From Hoeflea sp. YIM 152468 (lineage in GTDB: Bacteria; Pseudomonadota; Alphaproteobacteria; Rhizobiales; Rhizobiaceae), in assembly GCF_029210485.1 (NCBI RefSeq), contig NZ_JARGET010000016.1, forward strand, positions 62,001-126,000: a stretch of DNA of 64,000 nt, in the 5' to 3' direction. A model generated the notes under the pieces. It did no database searches. It saw nothing but the letters and a program-made list of their open reading frames with translations, and was not told the origin of the DNA. The translations under genes were made by a program, and so were the position numbers. Position 1 is the stretch's first letter. Every line of letters begins with the position of its first letter. This document shows, one piece after another, positions 1-7,996 of this stretch.

Positions 1-621
1 GATCTGGCGCGCGGGCGCTCGACCTTCATGGTCGAAATGGTGGAGACGGCGGCGATCCTCAACCAGGCCAGCCCGCATTCTCTGGTCATTCTCGACGAGA
101 TCGGCCGCGGCACCGCGACCTTTGACGGGCTGTCGATCGCCTGGGCGGCGGTCGAGCACCTGCATGCTCAAAACCGCTGCCGCGGCCTGTTCGCCACGCA
201 TTTTCACGAGCTCACGGCGCTGTCGGAAAAGCTGCCGCGGCTCTCCAACGCCACCATGAAGGTCAAGGAATGGCAGGGAGAGGTGGTGTTCCTGCATGAG
301 GTCGGCGCGGGTGCAGCCGACCGGTCCTACGGCATCCAGGTGGCGCGGCTGGCAGGCCTTCCCGATGCTGTGGTCGCCCGTGCGCGCGAGGTGTTGCAAC
401 TGCTGGAGACCAGCGAGCGGGAAAATCCGGCGGCGCGGCTGGTCGATGATCTGCCATTGTTTGCGGTTCCCCTGCACAAGGAGCCCGTGAAACAAACCAG
501 GGGACCATCGGAGACCGATGCGTTTCTCACCGGGCTCAACCCCGACGAGATGACGCCACGCGACGCGCTGGAGGCGCTCTACGAGTTGAAGCGGCGGCTG
601 TCGGAACAGCCAAAGGGCTGA
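1..621 (+). CDS. mutS: DNA mismatch repair protein MutS, C-terminal part (5' end outside window)
   Basis: The reading frame is open from base 1, so the gene starts upstream and only the last 206 residues are present. They hold the end of the ABC-type ATPase: the signature GRSTFMVEM at about residues 6-14, the Walker B stretch [10 protein letters not shown], and the switch FATHFHEL. A tail follows that ends in the helical dimerisation segment ([13 protein letters not shown]). MutS binds mismatches and starts repair with MutL. The remaining part looks intact with no frameshift. The next gene starts 28 bases downstream on the same strand and may be co-transcribed. Confidence 0.97.
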   Translation, partial: DLARGRSTFMVEMVETAAILNQASPHSLVILDEIGRGTATFDGLSIAWAAVEHLHAQNRCRGLFATHFHELTALSEKLPRLSNATMKVKEWQGEVVFLHEVGAGAADRSYGIQVARLAGLPDAVVARAREVLQLLETSERENPAARLVDDLPLFAVPLHKEPVKQTRGPSETDAFLTGLNPDEMTPRDALEALYELKRRLSEQPKG

Positions 622-649
622 AACAGAGCGGCCCGGCACTGGATGTCAG

Positions 650-1198
650 ATGCGAAGATTCGTCATCACCGGAGCTTCGGGCAGCGGCAAGTCAACATTG
701 GTTGATGCCCTTGCTGCGAGCGGTTACGCGACGGTCGCCGAGGTCGGGCGACAGATCGTTGCCGAACAGATGGCTTCGCATGGCACGGCCTTGCCCTGGC
801 GGGACAAGGCCGCGTTCATGGATCTGCTTTTTGTCCGGTCGATTGCCAGATTTGACCAGACCGGCGAAGCCGCAGACGAGATCGTATTTTTCGACCGCAG
901 TTTCATTGAGGCCATCGCTTACGGCACCGTGATCGGCCGGGCGCCTGCGCCGGCCATGCTGCAAGCGGCAGCGCTGCGGCGTTTCGAGACGCCGGCATTT
1001 GTTTGTCCACCCTGGCGCGCGATTTTTGCAAACGACCGCGAACGGCGGCACGATTTCGAATTCGCCTGCAAAGAATATGAAGCCAATGTCGCCGCTTACG
1101 TAGCCGCCGGATATGACCTGATCGAGGTTCCACCAGCCCCTGTCTCCGACAGAGTGAGCTTTATCAGACACAGGTTGGACGATTTGTCCGGTTGTTAG
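650..1198 (+). CDS. AAA-family ATPase (AAA_28-like)
   Basis: This 182-residue protein opens with a P-loop, ITGASGSGKST (about residues 6-16). An acidic strand, EIVFFDRSF, near residue 80 may be the Walker B equivalent. The size and pattern fit the small stand-alone AAA_28 predicted ATPases, whose substrates are not established. They resemble nucleotide kinases in fold. It lies between mutS and an adenosine kinase gene on the same strand. The specific function cannot be told from sequence; a role linked to nucleotides would be inference only. The ATG start is immediately followed by the P-loop strand, as usual for the family. Confidence 0.8.
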   Translation: MRRFVITGASGSGKSTLVDALAASGYATVAEVGRQIVAEQMASHGTALPWRDKAAFMDLLFVRSIARFDQTGEAADEIVFFDRSFIEAIAYGTVIGRAPAPAMLQAAALRRFETPAFVCPPWRAIFANDRERRHDFEFACKEYEANVAAYVAAGYDLIEVPPAPVSDRVSFIRHRLDDLSGC

Positions 1199-1267
1199 CC
1201 TTCCAATCCGGCTCAAAAGAGTTAGAAAGTCGATGACATTCCGTTCCGCCAATCCGCAAGAGTTCCC

Positions 1268-2260
1268 ATGAGCCAGTTTGACGTTCTTTGCATCGGCAAT
1301 GCCATTGTCGACATCATCGCCCGCTGTGACGAGACCTTTCTCGTCGACAACACCATCATCAAGGGCGCGATGAACCTGATCGATACGGATCGCGCCGAGC
1401 TGCTCTATTCCCGCATGGGACCGGCGATCGAGACCTCGGGCGGCAGCGCCGGCAACACCGCCGCCGGCATTGCCGGCTTTGGCAGCCGGTCAGCCTTTTT
1501 CGGCAAGGTTGCCGAAGACCAGCTTGGCAAGATCTTCAGCCACGACATCCGTGCGCAAGGGGTGCATTTCGCCACCAAGCCGCTTGAACGCACACCGCCG
1601 ACCGCCCGATCGATGATTTTCGTGACACCGGATGGCGAACGCTCGATGAACACCTATCTCGGCGCCTGCGTCGAGCTCGGTCCCGACGACATCGAAGCCG
1701 ATGTGGTGGCCAATGCCAAGGTGACCTATTTCGAGGGTTATTTGTGGGATCCGCCGCGCGCCAAGGAAGCCATCCGGCTGTGCGCCGAGATCGGCCACAA
1801 GAACGGCCGCGAGATGTCGATGACCTTGTCAGACCCTTTCTGCGTCAGCCGCTACCGGGCCGAGTTTCTCGAGCTGATGCGCTCGGGCACCATCGACATC
1901 ATGTTCGCCAATTCCGATGAAGTGAAATCGCTTTACCAGACCGATGATTTCGACGCGGCCGTCAAGCTGCTTGGCCAGGACTGCAAACTGGCCGCCGTCA
2001 CCCGGTCCGAACATGGTTCGGTTATCATCCGCGGTGACGAGCGGATCGAGATCGAGGCCATTAGGGTCTGCGACGTGGTCGATACCACCGGCGCCGGCGA
2101 TCTCTATGCCGCAGGATTTCTGCATGGCTATGCCAATGGAAGGTCACTCGAGGTGTGCGGAAAACTCGGCAGTCTCGCAGCCGCCCTGGTGATCCAGCAG
2201 ATCGGCCCGAGACTTCAGCTCTCGCTCGCCGACGCCGCGCGCGAAGCCGGGATCATCTGA
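1268..2260 (+). CDS. Adenosine kinase (PfkB family)
   Basis: The product has 330 residues, the usual size for bacterial PfkB-family adenosine kinases. It would phosphorylate adenosine to AMP with ATP in purine salvage. The N-terminal PfkB motif GGSAGNTAAGIAGFG lies near residue 58. The C-terminal signature DTTGAGDLYAAGFLHG lies near residue 275 and includes the catalytic Asp of GAGD. The opening IDVLCIGNAIVDI-type strand is typical of the rhizobial subfamily annotated as adenosine kinase. Another sugar or nucleoside specificity cannot be excluded. It is convergent with the TRIC-like gene, with only 23 bases between the stops. Confidence 0.88.
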   Translation: MSQFDVLCIGNAIVDIIARCDETFLVDNTIIKGAMNLIDTDRAELLYSRMGPAIETSGGSAGNTAAGIAGFGSRSAFFGKVAEDQLGKIFSHDIRAQGVHFATKPLERTPPTARSMIFVTPDGERSMNTYLGACVELGPDDIEADVVANAKVTYFEGYLWDPPRAKEAIRLCAEIGHKNGREMSMTLSDPFCVSRYRAEFLELMRSGTIDIMFANSDEVKSLYQTDDFDAAVKLLGQDCKLAAVTRSEHGSVIIRGDERIEIEAIRVCDVVDTTGAGDLYAAGFLHGYANGRSLEVCGKLGSLAAALVIQQIGPRLQLSLADAAREAGII

Positions 2261-2283
2261 TCCCTGTGCCACGGAGGCGTTGG

Positions 2284-2919
2284 TTACATCACGTCTTCCG
2301 GCCGGCGCCCGGCGCGCGAGCGGTAGGGTGAGAACGCCCAGCCATAACGAATGGCTCCACCGCGCACCGCAAAGGCCAGAACCACGCCCACCCCTGAAGC
2401 GGCAATCAACGGAGCTCCGAGCAGGCTGGCGGCGACAAAGCCACCGGCCCCGACAAGGGCTGCGGAGACGTAGATTTCAGGCCGCATCAGCACCGAGGGT
2501 TCGCCGGAGAGAAGATCGCGCAGAATGCCACCCAATGTCGCGGTCATCATACCGGTGACCACGGCAACACTCGGCGAGCCGCTCAGCGCCAAGCCCTTGG
2601 CGGCTCCCATCACCGCATAGGCCGACAGGCCAACGGCATCGAGCCAAAGCAAAAGCCGGTAGCGCGATTCCACCAGATGGGCCGTGAAATAGATGATCGC
2701 GGCGACCACCGCGCAGACAATCAGATAGGCCGGTTTTTCCACCCAGAACACCGGCGTGGCGCCCAGCACGAGGTCGCGAAAAGTGCCGCCGCCAATGCCG
2801 GTGATGGCGGCCATGAAGCCAAAGCCGATCATGTCGAGCTGCTTGCGCGAGGCGGCAAGTGCGCCAGTTGCGGCAAAAACAGCAACTCCGGCATAGTCGA
2901 GAACATCAAGCGGGGTCAT
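2284..2919 (-). CDS. TRIC-like cation channel protein (YicG/UPF0126 family)
   Basis: The 211-residue protein is almost entirely hydrophobic, with about seven predicted membrane segments. It carries the two internal repeats of the UPF0126/YicG family, each with a glycine-rich stretch (GIGGGTFRDLVLG near residue 42 and TLGGILRDLLSGE near residue 128). Structural work on family members places them among trimeric intracellular cation channels, so an inner-membrane potassium-type channel is the likely role. The ATG at 2919 is preceded by a GGAGGAGA ribosome binding site on the minus strand. It lies in the same direction as grpE but 77 bases away, so co-transcription is uncertain. Confidence 0.88.
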   Translation of the reverse strand: MTPLDVLDYAGVAVFAATGALAASRKQLDMIGFGFMAAITGIGGGTFRDLVLGATPVFWVEKPAYLIVCAVVAAIIYFTAHLVESRYRLLLWLDAVGLSAYAVMGAAKGLALSGSPSVAVVTGMMTATLGGILRDLLSGEPSVLMRPEIYVSAALVGAGGFVAASLLGAPLIAASGVGVVLAFAVRGGAIRYGWAFSPYRSRAGRRPEDVM

Positions 2920-2996
2920 CGGCGCTGTCTCCTCCCCGCCGTTTCAAGACGCGGGCTGCGGGCAGTCCGGCGAAGGCCGGACCGGCCCACCTCGCC

Positions 2997-3623
2997 TCAG
3001 GTGTCGTATCCGGCCGCCGGGTTTGGCCCATCGGATTGCGGCGCGGCCTCTTTCGGGCCGCCCTTGGCGACGCCCACCATGGCCGGACGCAGCACGCGGT
3101 CCCCGATCACGTAACCGGACTGAACCACCTCAACGACGGTATTGTTGACCACGGCGGGATCGGGAACCTCATACATCGCCTGATGAAAATTCGGGTCGAA
3201 CTTCTGCCCCATCGGATCGAGCTTGCGCACGCCGTGACGCTCCAGGGTCGAGAGCATGGCGCGCTCGGTCAGCTCGACGCCTTCCACCAGGGACTTGAGG
3301 CCGTTGTCGGCAGCGGCTTCGGCCTGCTCGGGCACTGCGGCAAGGGCGCGCTGCAGATTGTCGGAGACCTGCAGCATGTCACGGGCAAAGCCGGACACGG
3401 CAAAGCTCTTGGCGTCCTTGATTTCACGCGCGGTGCGGCGGCGCAGGTTTTCCATCTCGGCGGCCAGACGCAACCGCTGGTCCTTCATCTCGGCGAGTTC
3501 GGCGAGCAGCACTTCCACCGGATCGGGGTCGGGTGCCGAAGCGGGATCTGCGGCCTGATCGATTTCAGGTGCGGCGTCTGCCGTTGGGTTTTCGTGTTCG
3601 TGGCCCTGGCTTTCATCGCTCAT
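2997..3623 (-). CDS. grpE: Nucleotide exchange factor GrpE
   Basis: The 208-residue protein has the standard GrpE layout: an acidic disordered N-terminus, a long helix (about residues 45-100, with [12 protein letters not shown]), and the beta-domain motif near [16 protein letters not shown] and [17 protein letters not shown]. GrpE exchanges ADP on DnaK during protein folding. The first ATG (3632) has AGGA only one base upstream, so the ATG at 3623 is preferred; both give nearly the same protein. It follows hrcA on the same strand, separated by about 400 bases that contain palindromic repeats and a possible heat-shock promoter. Confidence 0.96.
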   Translation of the reverse strand: MSDESQGHEHENPTADAAPEIDQAADPASAPDPDPVEVLLAELAEMKDQRLRLAAEMENLRRRTAREIKDAKSFAVSGFARDMLQVSDNLQRALAAVPEQAEAAADNGLKSLVEGVELTERAMLSTLERHGVRKLDPMGQKFDPNFHQAMYEVPDPAVVNNTVVEVVQSGYVIGDRVLRPAMVGVAKGGPKEAAPQSDGPNPAAGYDT

Positions 3624-3663
3624 AGTGTGCATGTCCTGACTGTTCCGTAAAATGTCCAGAGAC

Positions 3664-3680
3664 CGTGCCCGACAGGCACG
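3664..3680 (-). other. Hairpin in the grpE 5' leader
   Basis: An inverted repeat, CGTGCC then GGCACG with a 5-base loop, lies between the suggested grpE promoter and the start codon. It would fold in the mRNA leader. It has no T-run and is about 40 bases from the start, so termination or direct occlusion of the ribosome site is not obvious. Confidence 0.4.
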
Positions 3681-3697
3681 ATCCCGATCTGCCTCGC

Positions 3698-3726
3698 ATA
3701 TCGAGGTTCAGGCGGTAAAAATCAAG
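3698..3726 (-). promoter_or_regulatory. Possible RpoH-type (heat-shock) promoter of grpE
   Basis: Reading the minus strand, CTTGAT (3726-3721) is followed after 16 bases by TCGATAT (3704-3698). Alphaproteobacterial RpoH promoters have a CTTG-type -35 and a CCATAT-like -10 at this kind of spacing. The -35 fits well and the -10 only partly. It lies about 70 bases upstream of the grpE start, which is a known heat-shock gene in this group. Confidence 0.35.
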
Positions 3727-3752
3727 GCCCGAAGCCCATATGGGCGATCTAT

Positions 3753-3799
3753 TGCATGTCACGTTCAAACCTACTCGTTTGAACGATAACGGACATGCA
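3753..3799. repeat. Palindromic repeat, copy 1
   Basis: A 47-base element runs from TGCATGTC to GACATGCA, which are perfect inverted ends. Inside is a second perfect stem, CGTTCAAAC and GTTTGAACG, around a CTACTC-type loop. A near-identical copy follows at 3857-3903. Repeats with TGCATGTC ends are common in rhizobial intergenic regions as parts of mosaic elements. Confidence 0.85.
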
Positions 3800-3813
3800 A
3801 CATTTCCAAGCGC

Positions 3814-3855
3814 TACAGCGACCTTTGCGCATCCGGCTGGATGCGCGGCGCTGTA
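3814..3855. repeat. RIME-like palindrome between the two repeat copies
   Basis: A 42-base palindrome has outer arms TACAGCG and CGCTGTA and an inner stem GCGCATCC-GGCT-GGATGCGC. The TACAGCG/CGCTGTA ends match, from memory, the Rhizobium-specific intergenic mosaic elements found many times per rhizobial genome. It is sandwiched exactly between the two 47-base palindromes, giving a composite element. Confidence 0.75.
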
Positions 3856-3856
3856 A

Positions 3857-3903
3857 TGCATGTCGCGTTCAAACCTACTTGTTTGAACGATAACGGACAT
3901 GCA
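3857..3903. repeat. Palindromic repeat, copy 2
   Basis: This copy matches the element at 3753-3799 over 47 bases with only two visible differences (A to G after TGCATGTC, and C to T in the loop). It is in the same orientation. Both the outer TGCATGTC/GACATGCA arms and the inner stem are kept. Confidence 0.85.
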
Positions 3904-4027
3904 TCGTTTTCACAGGCTGCAGTGCCGGATCAAGCCAATCTGCTTGGCGTCACCCAGTTGGGCCGGCCGGAGCGAGACGCGTCGCCTCACTTGCGCCGTG
4001 CCGCAGATTGCCGGTTGGGGTTCGGGG

Positions 4028-5113
4028 TCAATTGCGCACCAGTCTGGAGACCAGTTGGGCGGTGTAGTCGACCATCGGCACGATGCGGGCATAATTGAGC
4101 CGGGTCGGCCCGATAATGCCGACGGCTCCCACCACCCGGTCATCGCCATCACGCCAGGGCGCGACGATCAACGAGGAGCCGGACAGGGAGAACAACTTGT
4201 TCTCCGAGCCAATGAAGATCCGCACACCGGAGCCCTCTTCGGCCAGCGTCATCAGTTCGATCAGGCTTTCCTTGCGTTCGAGCTCGTCAAACAGCAATTT
4301 GAGGCGATCCAGTTCCTCACCGGCGGACAGGCCATCGAGCAGATTGCCGCGACCGCGCACGATCAACCGTGCTGCGCCGGCGCTTTCACGGGTTCCGGCC
4401 CAGACGGCAAGGCCCCGTTCGACCAGATCCTGCGACAGCACATCAAGCGCGGAGCGGACTTCGGCGGTTATCCGCTCGAGCTCGGAGCGGACTTCGCTCA
4501 TGGTACGCCCGGCAAGGTGGGCATTGAGAAAATTGGCCGCTTCGGTCAACTGACTGGCGGTCACTCCTTCGGGCAATTCCATGACCCGGTTTTCGACCTG
4601 GTCATTGCCACCCACCAGCACCACCAGCGCCCGCCTTGGGTCAAGCCGGATGAATTCGATGTGGCGAATGGTCGAATCCTGCTTGGCAGCGATGACCAGG
4701 CCGGCGCCACGGGTCATGCCCGACAGCATCTGGCTGGCTTCCGTCAGCAGCGATTCGACGGGCCGCCCGGATTCGCCGGAATGAACCTGACGCTCTATAT
4801 TCTCGCGCATCTCCGGTTGAAGATCGCCGACCTGCATGAACGCATCGACAAAAAACCGCAACCCCTTCTGGGTCGGCAGTCTTCCGGCACTGATATGAGG
4901 CGCATAAATCAACCCCAGCCCCTCAAGATCGCTCATCACATTGCGGATAGAGGCCGGCGACAGGGTCATGGGCAACATGCGCGCCAGGCTGCGCGAGCCC
5001 AGCGGATCGCCCGATTCCATATAGCTTTCCACAAGCGCACGGAAGATCTCGCGCGCACGCTCATCAAGAGTTCCGGAAAGATCCGACGATATGGAGGGTG
5101 TGTTCATGGTCAT
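4028..5113 (-). CDS. hrcA: Heat-inducible transcription repressor HrcA
   Basis: The 361-residue length and content fit HrcA, the repressor that binds CIRCE operators of groESL or dnaK operons and responds to GroEL availability. A winged-helix N-terminus (about residues 15-90, including GSRSLARMLPMTLSPASIRNVMSDLE) is followed by the GAF-like dimerisation region ending in VGAVGIIGPTRLNYARI. The ATG at 5113 has GAGGA eight bases upstream. It is divergent from rph. I found no CIRCE inverted repeat (TTAGCACTC-N9-GAGTGCTAA) in the hrcA-rph intergenic region or upstream of grpE, so its targets are probably elsewhere. Confidence 0.96.
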   Translation of the reverse strand: MTMNTPSISSDLSGTLDERAREIFRALVESYMESGDPLGSRSLARMLPMTLSPASIRNVMSDLEGLGLIYAPHISAGRLPTQKGLRFFVDAFMQVGDLQPEMRENIERQVHSGESGRPVESLLTEASQMLSGMTRGAGLVIAAKQDSTIRHIEFIRLDPRRALVVLVGGNDQVENRVMELPEGVTASQLTEAANFLNAHLAGRTMSEVRSELERITAEVRSALDVLSQDLVERGLAVWAGTRESAGAARLIVRGRGNLLDGLSAGEELDRLKLLFDELERKESLIELMTLAEEGSGVRIFIGSENKLFSLSGSSLIVAPWRDGDDRVVGAVGIIGPTRLNYARIVPMVDYTAQLVSRLVRN

Positions 5114-5302
5114 CTAAGCAGTCCTCGGGGCCACGTCTGTCGATCCGGCAGAAGGTGACAGCGGCCCTTGCAATGGAATATAGGGGCTTGCGGCGCGGCA
5201 CGGAAGGGGCAAGTGCCGCCAGGCGCTGTCGCATATGTTTTCCTTTGCATCATGACGCCGCCAACGCTAGAAGGCGGCAACATTGGGAACAGGAGAGACA
5301 CC

Positions 5303-6028
5303 ATGCGTCCATCGGGCCGGAAGACAGACAAGATGCGGGCGGTCAGCTTCGAACGCAACGTTTCCAAGCATGCCGAAGGCTCGTGCCTGGTCAAGTTTGG
5401 CGACACCCATGTGCTGTGCACCGCCAGCCTTGAAGAGCGGGTTCCGCCATGGTTGCGCAATGGCGGCAAAGGCTGGGTCACAGCCGAATACGGCATGCTG
5501 CCGCGGTCAACCGGCGACCGCATGCGCCGGGAGGCGTCATCGGGCAAGCAGGGCGGCCGGACTCTGGAAATCCAGCGTCTGATCGGCCGCTCGTTGCGCG
5601 CCGTGGTCGATCTTGAAGCGCTGGGCGAACGCCAGATCACGGTCGATTGCGACGTCATTCAGGCCGATGGCGGCACCCGCACGGCGGCGATAACCGGTGC
5701 CTGGATTGCGCTGCATGATTGCCTGAAATGGATGGAAGCGCGCACGATGATAAAGACCGAGCGGGTGCTCAAGGACCATGTCGCCGCCGTCTCGTGCGGA
5801 ATCTTTGCGGCCCAGCCGGTGATCGACCTTGATTATCTTGAGGATTCGGCAGCCGATACCGATGCCAATTTCGTCATGACCGGTGCCGGCGGGATTGTCG
5901 AAATCCAGGGCACGGCCGAAACCGAGCCGTTCACGCAAGAGCAATTGCTGGAATTGCTTGAGCTGGCCAAGACCGGCATCGCCGATCTGGTTTCACTGCA
6001 AAAGGAGACGGTCGCACGGCCGCTGTAA
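5303..6028 (+). CDS. rph: Ribonuclease PH
   Basis: RNase PH is a phosphate-dependent 3'-5' exoribonuclease that trims tRNA 3' ends and other RNAs. The 241-residue protein carries the family features MRPSGR at the start, SVEEXVPPW-like [23 protein letters not shown], and [13 protein letters not shown] near residue 120. The ATG at 5303 has AGGAGAG eight bases upstream. An upstream in-frame extension to 5168 has no family similarity and was discarded. It is followed six bases later by rdgB, and then hemW overlaps, so rph-rdgB-hemW probably forms one operon, an arrangement seen widely in Rhizobiales. Confidence 0.97.
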   Translation: MRPSGRKTDKMRAVSFERNVSKHAEGSCLVKFGDTHVLCTASLEERVPPWLRNGGKGWVTAEYGMLPRSTGDRMRREASSGKQGGRTLEIQRLIGRSLRAVVDLEALGERQITVDCDVIQADGGTRTAAITGAWIALHDCLKWMEARTMIKTERVLKDHVAAVSCGIFAAQPVIDLDYLEDSAADTDANFVMTGAGGIVEIQGTAETEPFTQEQLLELLELAKTGIADLVSLQKETVARPL

Positions 6029-6034
6029 CACCTG

Positions 6035-6688
6035 ATGTCGAACCCGTCTTTCACAACGCTTCTGGTGGCCAGCCACAACGCCGGCAAGATCTCGGAAATC
6101 CGGGGTCTGTGCGAGCCGCTGGGCATCAAGGTTACCTCGGCCGCCGAGCTGGGCCTGCCCGAGCCCGCGGAGACGGGTGACACCTTCGAGGCCAATGCGG
6201 CGACCAAGGCGCTGGCTGCGGCCAAAGCGTCGGGTCTGATGGCGCTGTCGGACGATTCAGGTCTGGAGGTCGATGCGCTCGAGGGCGCCCCCGGCGTCTA
6301 CACCGCCGACTGGGCAACGCTGGCCGATGGCAACCGCGATTTCGCCGTCGCCATGCAGAAGGTCGAGGATGCGCTCAAGGCTCGCGGCGCCGAGAGCGAA
6401 GACCAGCGCAGCGGCCGTTTTGTCAGCGTTCTGTGCCTGGCAACGCCTGAAGGCGATGTCAGCTTCTATCGCGGCGAAGCGCCGGGCGTCATGGTCTGGC
6501 CACCGCGCGGTTCGCTCGGCTTCGGCTATGACCCGATGTTCCGACCCGATGGCCACAGCCGCACATTCGGCGAGATGCAGGCGGAGGAAAAGCATGGCTG
6601 GAAGCCGGGTCAGGCGACAGCGCTGTCGCATCGGGCCCGCGCCTTCAAGCTGTTTGCCGAACAACGTCTTGGCGTCGCGGCAACATGA
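6035..6688 (+). CDS. rdgB: Non-canonical purine NTP pyrophosphatase (RdgB/HAM1)
   Basis: The enzyme hydrolyses dITP, ITP and XTP to the monophosphates, keeping deaminated purines out of nucleic acids. The 217-residue protein starts with the substrate-binding [10 protein letters not shown] motif (residues 13-22). It has the metal-site stretch [19 protein letters not shown] near residue 70, and ends with [11 protein letters not shown] and LSHRARAFK. All are complete. It starts 7 bases after rph and its stop overlaps the hemW start (ATGA), so the genes are probably translationally coupled. Confidence 0.97.
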   Translation: MSNPSFTTLLVASHNAGKISEIRGLCEPLGIKVTSAAELGLPEPAETGDTFEANAATKALAAAKASGLMALSDDSGLEVDALEGAPGVYTADWATLADGNRDFAVAMQKVEDALKARGAESEDQRSGRFVSVLCLATPEGDVSFYRGEAPGVMVWPPRGSLGFGYDPMFRPDGHSRTFGEMQAEEKHGWKPGQATALSHRARAFKLFAEQRLGVAAT

Positions 6689-7890
6689 ACCAGGCTCTGC
6701 ACCCATCCGGCATTACCGCCCCCGGCTCCATCCTGCCCGACACCGGCAAACCCGGATTCGGCATCTATCTGCACTGGCCGTTCTGCGCCGCCAAATGCCC
6801 CTACTGCGATTTCAACAGCCATGTCAGGCACACAGGCATCGACCAGCAGGCCTATATCGACGCCTTCCGCAAGGAAATCGGCGCGATGCGGACGCTCACC
6901 GGACCGCGGGTTGTCACCAGCATCTTTTTCGGCGGCGGCACGCCATCGCTGATGGCGCCTGCAACCGTGGGCGCGATCCTTGATGCGGTGCGCGAGGCCT
7001 GGGCGGTGCCCGACGGCATCGAGATCACGCTGGAGGCCAATCCCTCCAGTGTCGAGGCGGAGCGGTTTCGCGGCTACCGCCAGGCCGGGGTCAACCGGGT
7101 GTCGATGGGCGTCCAGGCGCTCAACGACCCGGACCTCAAACGACTTGGGCGGCTGCACAACCGTGCCGATGCGCTCAAGGCCATCGGACTGGCGCGCGAC
7201 ATCTTTCCACGCATGTCGTTCGACCTGATCTACGCCCGCCCCGACCAGACGGCGCAAGCCTGGGCGGCGGAGCTTGAAGAGGCGATTTCGCTCGCCGCCG
7301 ATCATCTTTCCCTCTATCAGCTGACCATCGAGGAAGGCACACCGTTTCACGGGCTTTACAAGGCCGGCAAGCTGATCGTTCCTGATGGTGAGCTATCGGC
7401 TGAGCTTTATGAACTGACCCGCCAGGTCTGCACCAGTCACGGGCTGCCCGCCTACGAAGTCTCGAACCACGCCCGGCCTGGCGCCGAGAGCCGGCACAAT
7501 CTGACCTATTGGCGCTATGGCGATTATGCCGGCATCGGACCCGGCGCGCATGGCAGGCTGACCACCGGCGCGGGCAAGATCGCCACGGCCACCGAACGCC
7601 ATCCCGAGAGCTGGCTCAAGCTGGTGGCGGAGCAGGGCCACGGCATGACGGAGTCGACCGCGCTCAGCGCCGCCGAACAGGCCGATGAATTGCTGCTGAT
7701 GGGGCTCAGGCTGCGCGAGGGAATCGATCTCAGGCGGTGGCAATTGCTGTCAGGCCGGTCGCTTGAGTCCGAACGCACGGGATTTCTGATCGAGCACGGC
7801 ATGATCGAGGAGATGGGGCCAGACCGGATCCGCTGCACCCCTGCCGGCATGTTGCTGCTTGACGCTGTTGTGGCTGATCTGGCGACCTGA
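6685..7890 (+). CDS. hemW: Radical SAM family heme chaperone HemW
   Basis: The 401-residue protein has the radical SAM cluster motif C-x3-C-x2-C at Cys34, Cys38 and Cys41 ([11 protein letters not shown]). It lacks the fourth adjacent cysteine of true coproporphyrinogen dehydrogenase HemN, which points to HemW, a heme chaperone. The glycine-rich [11 protein letters not shown] follows near residue 90, and the HemN C-terminal domain is present. The ATG overlaps the rdgB stop by four bases. An internal later start is possible because the first 25 residues are not conserved in the family, but the overlap favours this one. Confidence 0.94.
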   Translation: MNQALHPSGITAPGSILPDTGKPGFGIYLHWPFCAAKCPYCDFNSHVRHTGIDQQAYIDAFRKEIGAMRTLTGPRVVTSIFFGGGTPSLMAPATVGAILDAVREAWAVPDGIEITLEANPSSVEAERFRGYRQAGVNRVSMGVQALNDPDLKRLGRLHNRADALKAIGLARDIFPRMSFDLIYARPDQTAQAWAAELEEAISLAADHLSLYQLTIEEGTPFHGLYKAGKLIVPDGELSAELYELTRQVCTSHGLPAYEVSNHARPGAESRHNLTYWRYGDYAGIGPGAHGRLTTGAGKIATATERHPESWLKLVAEQGHGMTESTALSAAEQADELLLMGLRLREGIDLRRWQLLSGRSLESERTGFLIEHGMIEEMGPDRIRCTPAGMLLLDAVVADLAT

Positions 7891-7996
7891 AACGGCCGGC
7901 CGCCGCTCAGCCTGGTGCCGCCCATCCAGCCGCCGAACGGGCGTCACGTTGCGACATTCTGGCTGATGCGCTGCCGCCGGTTGATTGCACCTGGCG

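Noticed and set aside
3841-4098. Open frames running through the palindromic repeats
   Set aside because: They translate repeat sequence and run antisense to hrcA; no coding signal was seen.
5114-5302. CIRCE operator or heat-shock promoter between hrcA and rph
   Set aside because: No TTAGCACTC-N9-GAGTGCTAA was found. A CTTG and a CTATATT are present on the minus strand, but they are 25 bases apart, too far for a promoter.
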